Source: Plumapathes pennacea
Lineage: Eukaryota; Cnidaria; Anthozoa; Antipatharia; Myriopathidae
DNA: 64,000 bases
Reading direction: 5' to 3'
Assembly (NCBI GenBank): GCA_964036295.1
Contig: OZ038462.1
Coordinates: forward strand, 17,923,264 to 17,987,263
The notes beneath the pieces were generated by a model that saw only the letters and a program-made list of their open reading frames with translations, made no database searches and was not told the DNA's origin. Below are positions 23,201 to 35,200 of the stretch, piece by piece. A program made the translations under genes and the position numbers. How positions within the stretch are numbered: position 1 is the first letter of the stretch; every line of letters starts with the position of its first letter.

Positions 23201-26200
23201 GTAATATTACTGAAATGTTTTTTTTTTTTTCTTTCACAAGACCTTATCAAGCCTTAACTTCATCCGTAATGCACCGTCGCTCTGAGGAAGATTTCGCGCT
23301 CGAAACGTCATAATTCGTGACGCTTGATAGATACGACATTTATAGATCTTCCCTCGCCCAAAATGGCTCGAGGTTTGACCATTATGAAAACTACTGGGCG
23401 ACCAGTAACAATGTACTCCACCCTCGTTAAATAAAGATATATGTTTTTTGTACTACTGGCCTTCGCAGATCAGTTACAGAGAAACCAGCCATCTGTTGAT
23501 GTCCTCCGTGTTTGTTATTCTTTTTGCAACAGGTGGACCCCGACTACAAGAACGCACCGCCCGGTTGGCTTCACGGGGAGTGCAGAGGCAAGTCCGGTCT
23601 CTTCCCCGGGAACTACGCGGAGAAAGTCAGCGCTAATGAGACCAAGCGAGAGACTGAAGAGCCAGTCAAATCCACGACAAACACCTCGGACATCGCTGGC
23701 TCTCTTACTGTAAAGTCTTTGGCCGCAGCTTTAAGTTTACAGTTTGGGACCGGGGGAGGCACTTCTGCTGTCACTCAAAGTCAGGCGCAACCTACTCAAC
23801 AAGCTGAAACGGTAAGTTTATTCTTCAACGCACGATAACAAGGTAACATTATCGTTTCTGATTGGCTGCCTGGAAGGATTATCCATTTCACTTCATGGTG
23901 CGAATTGGACTCAACGTAAAGACTTTAAACTAGTCCTGAAATGCCAAATTCAACAACTGATCGAATCACTGTGTACCACGATCTTAGTGTGGTCAATCTC
24001 CGTCAACTGGCGTAAACTAGTATTTTACCAGGTTGCTTTGCGCGAGGAAGTTTTACCATGCTGCTTTGCGTGACCAGTCTTTTACTAGGTTGCTTTGCGT
24101 GAGTAATGTTTGCCAGGTAACAGGTTGCGTGACTAGTCTTCGTCAAGTGTTGCTTGTTCCCGGGGGAAAATTTACTTTGAAATTGTTTTAAAACCTTCAC
24201 GCTGGCATTTTGAACAGTTCCCGATGCATCTCTACCCAAGTCAAATCCAAGCCAAAGAATTTTACCGATCAACATCGCTCTACCTATTCCGGAATAGACC
24301 CAATCGAATGCGGCCTTAGTGTAAGAATAATCTTGTTCTTTTTGACACAGGTGTCTAAACCAAGCGGGAGCAACAACACGGAGGGTTTCAGAACAATGGC
24401 GCTGTATCCGTACAGAGCGAAGAAAGAAGACCACTTAAGCTTCAACAAAAATGACGTCATCCTCGTGAAGGAGCAGCAGGACATGTGGTGGAGGGGCGAG
24501 CTGAACCGTAAAGCGGGCTGGTTTCCCAAGTCTTACGTCAAGTTAATTGGAGGGGTTGTGAAGACTGCGGGGTAAGTAAGGTTCAGAGTTGTTGTATGTT
24601 CTTGTTATGCTTCTACTCTAAAGTTTGTTTACCTTATTAGAGCACCCTTCGGATGACGTCGAAAACCAAATCCAAAGCAACCACAGAGCCAATTAATGAA
24701 GCGAGCAAAATCACGTCGGACCAATTAGAAATACGAGCAAAGCCAAAACTAAGTAGTTTCGATTGGTTTTACTACCTAATCAGCAGTGCGAGAACACGCC
24801 ACTTGCTTTCCTACGTGAGAATATGGCAACCAGGTTTCACTTTTGTTCTTGATTGGCCAAGAATGTTTCTAAGTTTGTTGGAACCAATTGGAAGGCGTGG
24901 TATACGCAAGACCAAAGCAGTCACACGATTACTTTCGACAGTCATGCGAAAATGGCTCTAGTAGCAGTATTTAAATAAAGTTGTTGTTGTTATTGTTGTT
25001 GTTTATGCGAATTCAGACCTAAGTGTCATGTATAGATCTCCCAACCAAAGTAGCAATGTGAGATGCAAAGATATTTTCCTAGGATTTGGTCCTTCCAGTA
25101 AAGTTACAGTCAAAGCTCTCCCTGCGACCAGCTCTAGTATTGTGATATCCCGTTTGAATTGTCACTCAAACTCTGTAATTAACAGCTCTCGTAAGCGACC
25201 GCGACCACTTTTGGGAATTACCAACTGGTCTTGTCCTTTGTTTTAAGCTCTCGTAAGCGAGCACTCAAAAGGTCTGACTCATAAGTCAACACTTTACTAT
25301 AAGTGAACACTACTTGATCACATTTACAGTGATAATATGACTTATTGCGCTAATGGTTCGTTTGATAAGATCTCAATCAAAAAGGTCAAGGGAGTTTTTG
25401 CAGGAGCATCCGAGCGGATTTATGCTAAAAGCTCTTGTAAGCGACCAGCCTCTATTGTTTCAGCGTGTGATCGCTAACGAGAGCCTATTCTCGTAAGCGA
25501 CCAGCTCTAGTTACGACCACGCCCACGAGAACTTTGACTGTACTTCATTTTTACAACATACGTATTTTAGGTTGTACTTATTTTATTCATTACTTATTTG
25601 TGGTTGGAGTATCTACAGTAGTATACAACGCCACTTACAATAACGCATTAAATATTTTGTGAGTAGAGTTTAAAAGGAGGAAATGTTTCTTGAACACATG
25701 CTAGTACCAGATGCCATGTTCTTATTGTTCTACATATCTGTGGGTAGAGTTTAAAAGGAGAAACAAAGTTGAACGATTAAAGTAGAGGTTTATGTCTTAA
25801 CTTTTTCTTTGCTCTATCTGTCGGTGTGAAATTTGTTGACGAGTTTCCTGCTGAGTCCGCGCCACCTGGGATAGGGAGCAGGACCTGGGAACGACCACCT
25901 TCACGCTGATTTGATCTTATTGACTTTATGATGCAGGGGTTCATCAGCGGCGGAAATGTCGCAGGATTCAGTTAAACTGAAAGCTCCAGCTCCTACTCCT
26001 GCACCTGCACCAGAGCCCGCACCTCCAGTTGATGTAAAACCAGCTAAACCAACAGTATTATTTGGTGAGTAGCAGTCTTGTCTGTCAATCATTTCATTAT
26101 CAACCAATCAATCGATCGATCAACCTGATCTGGTGCCACAGAATGATGTATCCATACTTAAAGACCCATTAGCACTTACCATGATGCACCGCGCTTTGTT

Positions 26201-29200
26201 TATTATGACACGTCACCCCGATCGGAAAAAGAACACTACAAAGACACAGCCAGATACATAATCAAGCCCTTGCAATTAAATAAAGGTCAGAGCATGCGAC
26301 AGATGCTCGGATGGCAATGGATTTTCCGCCACTAACTGTAGAATACGAGAAAAGTGATTTTTGTGGTCCCAGAAAATACGAAGCGAGCGCGGTGCATCGT
26401 GGTAAGTGCTAATGGGTCTTTAAAGGGGTCAATTCAATATTTTGTTTACATCTAGAAATGAGTAATACGTTATTTTGTTCAATAATAAGTTATTATGTCC
26501 CATAATAAGGCTATTTCCGTTTGTCAATCGGTAACTGTTTTATCACTCGATAACCGTTGTTCGTTCTGTTCCACAGAATGTGTGGCCATGTACAACTACA
26601 CAGGCGAAGTGGGAGACCTGAGTTTCTCTGAAGGAGACACAATTAGCGTGACAATGGCCGAGGGGGAATGGTGGGAAGGAACTTGCAGAGGGGAAGCTGG
26701 ACCCTTCCCTGCCAACTACGTCAAGAAAGTGGAGGCTAAGGAGGAGGTTAGATACCCACTGCAGAAATAAGAACAGTGAATAGGCCCTTTGCAGATCTGG
26801 GTCACATGACCCAAAAGTTACCACGTGACTGAATTCCCTTTGAGTGCCAGAAATGGAAAGAGCATCGTAAAATATGTAGACATGCAAATTTCTGGTCCGT
26901 CGTACAACTGTTTTGGCAACACTCTAAGGCCTAATTTAAAACGACGAAATTCACATGCGTCGAATACAGTGCAACTGGACATAACATTTTGTTTCAGCTA
27001 AATTACATTGCATTCGACGCATGTGAATTTCGACATTTGTAGTAGGCCTAAAGTTCCGAAGTACTAACTGAACTTATATAAGAAAAGTACCTTTAGTTAC
27101 TCTTTTTGATCAAAATTGATGTGTATATGCGATGGACCTGACCTTTTGCATGTCTACGGATGTTTCGATGCTCTTTCCATGTCTGAAAAGCCTGAGGTGA
27201 TTAATTTCAAGTCACGTGACGAATTTTGGATCATGTGACCAGATCCTGCAAAAGGCCTCTGCCGTGTTTACATGAGAGACATTTACCGCAGTAATTACCG
27301 CGGTAGATTTGCATTTACCTTGCTCTGCAAGATGGTAAATTGGCATTTACTACGGTAAATGTTCTACTGTTCTGAGCCAGACTTACCAAGGTTTTGTAAA
27401 TTGTCTACACGCGTGGTACGTTTACTGGAGTAAAGTAAAAGCTTTCACCGAGGTAAATGTGTCTCGTGTAAACACGGCCTAAGACATCGTTCTCGAAACT
27501 GGCCCTTGAATCACCACTAATGCTTTTAAGATCATGTTATCAGTTTTCATCTGAGCAAGCTATCCCAAATGCCATGTTCTTCCAACTGTATGACTATCTG
27601 TGGTGAAAGGCGAGTGAAAGGATTAACGAACTTTGTTTTATAACCATTTGTTTCTTTCCAGGTACCGAAGGCGGCGCCACGATCCCGGCCAGGTGAGACA
27701 GTTTATTTTTTCCTCCTCCAGTCGTGACATACACCACTGCTTATAAGTAAAATAAAGCGGAACAGTGTTTGCATGCGTGCGTATATAAATGCGTATTTGA
27801 AATGCGTAGGCATTATGTATACTGTAGAATGGTGGATTAGGTATATCGGGCGTTTATCCTTTGTAGTTTTCTTAGCCCGATTGTTCAAAGCTCGATTAGG
27901 CTAATCCTGAAAATCAGGATGGTTTGGTCACAAAACACGTCTTTCTCGTTATGGTTTGAACTAAAACAAGCGTTTTTTTTTTAAATCTGTGATCAAAAGT
28001 CTGCAGTTTTTTGGCCAAGAAGTCGAGAGAAAATTTCGTTAATCCTGGGTTTAATCCCAGGTCCTCTGTTGCAGCCGTTGTGTGACAAAAGGCAGGAGAG
28101 GAGAATTCTGGGTAATAGAGCCAATTTGCCGGCTACGTCACAAATATATAGCGTGGTCACGAACTCGTGCACTTGCCCACCTTTCGAAGCTTGCGTGATT
28201 AGTTTTTGTGAGACATGAAATCTATAAGGAGTGATGTTTCTACTGTGTGGAAGATGGCAATGTATTTGTTGTATTCTTGTAGAAATTGCTGTGGTCACGA
28301 CGCCGTATAACGCGGTATCTCCTGATCAGCTCACACTGGCTGCGGGACAACTAATCTTGGTAAAGAGGAAAGACGCGAATGGCTGGTGGGAAGGCGAGCT
28401 GCAGGTCAGATGCTGTCGTTTATACCTCGCACTTTAACCTTTTGCTTTTACTTCAAATAAAACTTTACAAACAAACAAAAAAATCGCAATGGAGAAAAAA
28501 AAAAACCAAAGGGGGACCCTTACTCCAAAAAACCACAAGGTACCCTTACTAAAAAAAAACAACAACAACAACAACAACAAAAAACAAAGGGGGACCCTTA
28601 CCCAAAAAGCAATGACATGAACAATGTTGTTAGAATGTATTCATCGAGAGCTTTCATTTGAGTACGTGGTTAAACCTTTAGGTTTTATTAGACAATTCAG
28701 TAGTCGAAAATGAGCACTGATATTAAAATGTTAGCCTGAAATGTCAGCCGTCTCCTTGGCCCTCAAGCCGTCGAATGTACTCATCGAGAGCTTTTATTTG
28801 AGTGGTCATACCTTTAGGTTGCATTTGACAGTTCAGGAGTTGAAGTTGAACACTGTTTTGAGAATGTATTCGTTGGGAGCTTTCGTTTGAGTGGTCAATC
28901 AGGTTTCATTTAACAGTTCAATATGTGGACGTTTATCTTACTAGCCTTCGTCAAGTTTGGCTCTGCATTGAAAGTGCTAAACCTTCTTGTTCCTGTGTTT
29001 AAATCTATCCCTCCCCCCCACCCCCCCCCCCACCCCCCCCTCTGGAATTTTGTGTCTGTCTCTGTTTAGATAGATAGAAACTCGTATTTATACAGGGTGA
29101 ACCTTTCAGCTTTTAAGAAAGTGTTAACGACAGATGTCCTGAAAATAAGTAGGTCTTCCCCCTCCTCGTCCTCCCTTTCTACCTCCGAACTGTCTATGTG

Positions 29201-32200
29201 TCTGTCGATCTTTCTTGATCTCTATCTGTTTCTCTCATGTGTACTCACTCTTTCTCTCTCCTTGATCTTTCAGGCTCGTGGCAAGAAGCGTCAGAGCGGA
29301 TACTTTCCCAGTAGTCACGTGAAAATCAAAGGACCGAGTGACAGAAGGACCAGCAATACGAGCGTAACAGCCGACTCAGGTGTAACAACATCCCCACCGC
29401 CTCTAGACGACTCTGTAAGTGCAACACAGGGAGTTAGTTGGCCTCCAGTGAACTCACGTTTGACCTACGTGGTAACTAAAGGCTGTCTCACACAAGTTAC
29501 GCAAGCGCAAGAGAATGTACACGTTTTCCTTTTCTTGCGCTTGTTTTACCTTGTGAACCAGCCTTAAGAGCAGTGTGCACTGTTTACATAATAGCGATAT
29601 GAATCCTTCAATTTAACGATGATTTTAATTAAAGTGCAACGGATTTCCTTCGTGTTGTTAAATAGCGCGCCTGAAATCTTCGAGCCGCCCTCTTGAAGGA
29701 CCCCAAAAATCAAGACAATCCTTTTTCGTCCGACTTGTATAGAATAAGTTAGCTTTATGAGGCACTTATGGAGTCTGGAAATGCAAATTCTCCCCACCAT
29801 ACCTGAAGAGACACAGCAGGTGACACAAAGAGATTTCACAGTTAGATCGGCTGTCTGCTGGCAGAAAACTCACTTGCGTTTTGTTTTGTTTTGTGTTCAC
29901 AGATTTACGACGTTCCCAGTTCTCTTGTACACACGACTGCAGGTGAGGCGAAGGGTAGGCACCGGAAACAACAGCAACTACATCATTGAAACAGAGGAGA
30001 AGAACTCCCCTCCAACACTGTTCATACACATGAAGCACAAACACAGGCATACACGCCATACAAGTACTTCATACACGCATTCATACACATACGAAGACAT
30101 ACGCTGTAGGAGCAAATCGTACTTTGATTCAAGTACATTGATACAGAATGATGTACGCACACAAACACGAACAAATCTTGATAGATATACTTCCACAAAC
30201 ACACGCACAGGTCTCTCTGTGCCTTCCTCTTGTCGTACGATCTGTGACATTCGAATTCTTGCAGGCAAGTTAGAGCAAGTTCTTGCGATGTTCCCGTACA
30301 CGGCACAAAACCCGGACGAGCTGTCGTTCTACAAAGGGAGCGTTTTGAATGTGATGAGCAAAGAGGGGGAATGGTGGAAGGGAGAAATGAACGGAAAAAT
30401 TGGGATGTTCCCTTCAAACTACGTACAACCACTGAGTGACCTCCCAGCCAGCACTACGCAATGTAAGTAGAGTGACCAGTTTTATGTTGTAGCATCTTTT
30501 GAATCATAACTTTTGCTGCGATGTCTGCCTTCACGCTTTCAGGTTTAGGTCATTTTGTTGTTGTTTGTTGTTTTGTATTTGTCTTTTTTACGAATCACGA
30601 AAATCTACTCATCGACAGCTCTCATTTCAATGGTCATACTTCGTGTTTCCACGTTTTGAGAAATTATAGCACCGAAGTTTTTGAGAGGCCTAGAACTCAA
30701 GGGGTTAAGGGAACTCAACCATAGTGCTTTGCGCGCCTGTGAAATGACAGCCAGCGTTTCGTAGAAGAAAAGAAATATCAAAAGAGAAAGGTGAAAGCCT
30801 GGTGAAAGTTCAAATCATGCTCTGTCTTTCCCGACATTGCACAGTCATATACAGTAACGTAAAGCGCGCCTTCGTTTATATTTACCTCAATATTTGATAT
30901 CATGGTTTACTGGTCAGTTTGTTTACTATAAAAAATATGATTGAACTTTCTTGAGAGGTTTTGTTTTGTTTTGTTTTTGTTTTGTTTTTTTGTTGTTGTT
31001 GTTGTTGTTGTTTTTTTTGTTTAGGCGAGCCTTTTATGTTTATTTTAATAACTAATTTAAAGTTTATAAGTATTTCCACATGGTCCATTCGGCACTCAGG
31101 AAAACTTTGCCCATTCATTCTTTCCAGCGTATTAATGTAGAACAACTTGCGCACGTTTAGTTCGTGAACTATATTATGGTGGACATTGGATATTATGGTG
31201 CACAAAACCTCATTCAACCCAGTGGCACCTTCCGACATAAAGTCATAACAGAGGATAATTTTTGTGAGATTTATTTTAGCTTTCTGTTGCAGACAATATT
31301 GTTACAGCTTTATAGTTTGGTTTGTGTGTGAATGCTGAGACGTGATGTCAAGAGCAGTGCTTATCTTACTCTGGTCCCAGAGGTTTCTTCTTGTGAACGA
31401 GGAGCTGCGCTGCGATCTCGTTCTCTGGGAGGAAACCTCTGGGACCAGAGTATGCTAATCTCTAACCTTAGTCTAACTGTTAAAACTTTATTCATAATTA
31501 TAGCTGCACGATGCACTGGCCTCTTTTCCAAACCTGCACTCCAACACCCCCGCCCCAGACCGTGCCAATACAAAACGTGCCTAAGTATCCGATTGTGTGG
31601 CTACGAAGAGCTTTGGCGCATATGCAGTGAATAGCTTAAGTTCCTATCAGTAGTTTCTCAGAAATACTAACTAATTATTGTACTATTTATGGGGGCCTGT
31701 GTGCAACTAGAAGCTCGCCGAGTAGTGGGTCTATGAATGGTCTTCATATGGTTGTTTTTGTCATGCGATTCATTTGTTGCTTCACTTCATCTCTGAAACC
31801 TGGCTATGTAGTTACAGTTTTCAGATGTTTATTCTCGTTCATGGGTCCATTTCTTTGTTTGACCTGCATATTTTAAACGTGGCTGTGTGATTGGTTTCAA
31901 CATTTCTTTCTCGTCATGGGGTTCATTTTTTGCTTTACTACAGCTCTGAAACTTGGCTGTGTAAAGTCCAGTTTTGAGATGTTCGTATCTCAAACTTGGC
32001 TGTACGACTAATTTCAACATTTCTTTCTCGTCATGGGGCTCATTTGTTTGTTTGGCTACAGCTCTGTAACTTGGTTGTACGACTAATTTCAACATACTCT
32101 TTTATAGAATGTGGTTCATTTATTTTCTTGACTTACAACTGTGAAACAAGTCTTTCACGTCAATGGGTTCATTTATGAGTTCGTCCTGCACCTCGCTCTG

Positions 32201-35200
32201 TTGATTTGGTATAAACCTGGGCTGGGGAATGCTTCACTTTTTTTGAAACCATATGAATTGAAAACAGTGGACGAAACGGGAACGCGGAGGTGAATGTTTG
32301 GTAATTTTGGTTTTCATTTTCTTCCAGGACATATTTTACAGTAGCTGTTGTAAGATGAGAGAAAAGGGATCAAAAATGCTTGAGTGCGGACATCTTAAGC
32401 GTCAATCGAATTTAGCTAAGTGTATCATCTTGCAGGGGACTTCGCGGTGTCGGGGAGATGAGGGTAACTGCAGAATCCCCCGTCAACCCAAACAGTGGTT
32501 TAGCATCTAGTTAGTATAGTAATGGGTTGTTTGGTCTCGCGGCTACTTATGTAGTGGCTACTTATCCACTTGGTCGTTAACGTTTCCTGGGCGCGTTTAT
32601 TTGGTCAACTTCAAAGAAAAATTCTGAAAATTTATACCTTTTGGAATAAAATGGACTAATGTTTCACAAGAAACACAGAACGTAGATCACAAATGATCTC
32701 CGATGTTAAAGTCACGGACTCTTCGAATTACATGCTGAGATGTTTCCACTCGATTCCATTCGGAGTCAGAACAAAAAAAAAAAAAAAAAAAAAAGGAAAA
32801 TCGCGCATTAGTACAGCGAGGGGAGGGGAAGTGGTGATTTTAATCATCTCAGTTAATGACATTGATGTTATGTGCTCTCGTTAATGCGCGTCCCAAGGAC
32901 TTTTTCCCCGATTATGGCTTCAGAAGGGCAATAACTTCAGTGTTTATAAGCAAAGCGAAGTGGGTACGAATTACTTCATTGTCGGAGTTGACCAAACAAA
33001 CGGGCCGTTAGTTAATTTCCCTCTATGCGAAAAAGGTTCAGTTTAAGCCATCATAAACTCTGCGCAATTTTATTCGAGTGAGAGCTATTGCCAGAGTTAT
33101 AAAGATGATAAACTCTATTTCTTCGCACGCCTTGTTCTTCGTAGCCACCACTGCACGTTTGATTGGTGGGGTGTTCGGAGTGCATTCTCTTGTTTGACTG
33201 CATCAGAGAATCGTGCTAAACAGCGTAACGCTAGAGAAAATTTCCAGTGTCATTTTTGTCGTAAATTTTAGTTCAAAACGTGCAATAATATAGTGCAGAG
33301 TTTATATGAAGACAAGGAAAAGGTTGATTAGAATATTCGTCCTCTTGTATTTTTGAAAAATTCTGCGAATAGCATTGGAAAGATTGCAATTCTTCCGTAA
33401 TACAGAAATAAATTGGAGGAAAAGACATTTTCCTCTGGTATTGAAAGACCATAAAAAATGACGGAAAACAGTTCTGATAGTTCGGGATTTGACTGGGATT
33501 CTTTTGCCTCGATCAATTCCGGTTGTTATCATCTCACTTCACCTCCGGGCAAGGTTGCCCCTGGGGCGGTAGCGGAAAAGGGTAGAACAAAGCGTGGAGG
33601 GGGGGAGTGGGGGGGGGGGGGGGGGGGGGATTTGTCGCCATGCTGAAAGTCCCAGCCTCCGTGCTTCGAGAAGGGGGGGGGGGGGGGGGGGGGGATGGTA
33701 ATAATAAGTGGAATTGATCGATGTATTATTTCTTACTAGCTTTCTTCCAGTGCGACGTGGATCGAGATCGAAATTTATCATTTCAAGTACATTATCTTGT
33801 GCGATATTTGCTTTCATTTACGTGAGACAAACTTACAAAATCGTGGTGGAAATCCTGTTATGTTTGATATCAGGAAATTTTAAAATGTCGGAATAACAGA
33901 ATTCGCACTATTTGGAACTGTCAAATGAAATCTAAAGGTATAACCACTCAGATTCAGTTAATTTTAACATCAATTTTCACTTCCAACTCCTGAACTGTTA
34001 AATGAAAGCGAAAGTTGTTGATAAGTACATTTTAGTGGCAGCATGTCATTGCCGAGTGGAGTTAATCGATTTTTTATTTGGACTTAAATGACTATGAAGG
34101 TGTGTTTCAACTGGACCAGCTCCTAGATTTTTACTCAGAAGAATGTGGTCACCAAATATCATAGATTGGACCTCCCTTATCGTAACTACTATCAGTCGGT
34201 ATCAGCATATAGCCCGGCAGTATTTTTAGCCAGCCCTTCTGAGTTGTTCCTGCGGTCTGGCGCCAAGAGGACTGCCTCGTGTCAGATCCCGGGGATTGTG
34301 AAGGAATTTGTTGGAGTATATCCGTTTACTTGACTTAGCTATCTTTTTACTTTGAAAAATTTTATTCACACCATTCATTTCGCTCTTCAAATGAAGAGAG
34401 AGTATTGAACATCGTTGAAGCAAAATATTATATTTGAATTCGAGAATAACGCATCTTTAATCTAGTTAGGAACATGTAATGCTTTATTAATAATTCTCTG
34501 CTATAGATTCTGGTTGATTGTTATTATTTTTTTAATTTGTCGGCTGATTAGTCTCGGCGACGTGACATTCTTGCGAAATCTATGAGTTGTAATTGCTGAA
34601 TAAAAATGCTTAAGAGTGTGTGTGTGTTCTGCCGTGTCGTGTCGTGTCGTGGAATTTGCTTTCAAAGTATCCTCCAGGGACCATTGAGGTGTGCGTTGGC
34701 TATTCCGTTCCTAATTGTGATTTTTTCCAGTGTATTGTAATACTGTTCACTGTAACAGACATGTTCATACCCGCGTCCCTTTTGTGTTATTGTTAAAATG
34801 ATGAAATGAAGTGTACATCAACCAAAGGCGCATTCCAAATTGACCGACGATCTTAAAAAGTTTGGCCATATAATGTGATCGCATTCACAATGGCTGCACC
34901 TAAGGCTCATGAATGTGGGAGGGGAACTTCTGATATTACAAGAAAGATCGTGTTTCGAAAGGAAACGCAATATAGGAAGAAGGTAAATTTCAATCAAATC
35001 GAAGCTTACAGTCATCTCTCTATAAGCGGACACCTCTCTAAATCCGACAGCATGCAGATTTGGTCCTTGCCGATTTTCCCTTTTTTCTTAACTGAACGAT
35101 CTCTAAGACGGACACTAAATGCTAGTCCCGAAGGACTGTAGTTGTATAGCCAAGTGTAGGAGAAAACACGAAACCGAGGCAGCTTGTTTTCCCTGTGATG

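Noticed and set aside
31829-32095. 88-codon - strand frame with repeated EPHDEKEML
   Set aside because: Product of the 105-bp tandem repeat.
33458-33521. [16 protein letters not shown] frame followed by GTTGTT as another alternative first exon for intersectin
   Set aside because: The phase would fit exon 24 but the donor is weak and the ATG context is poor; much weaker than 36320.
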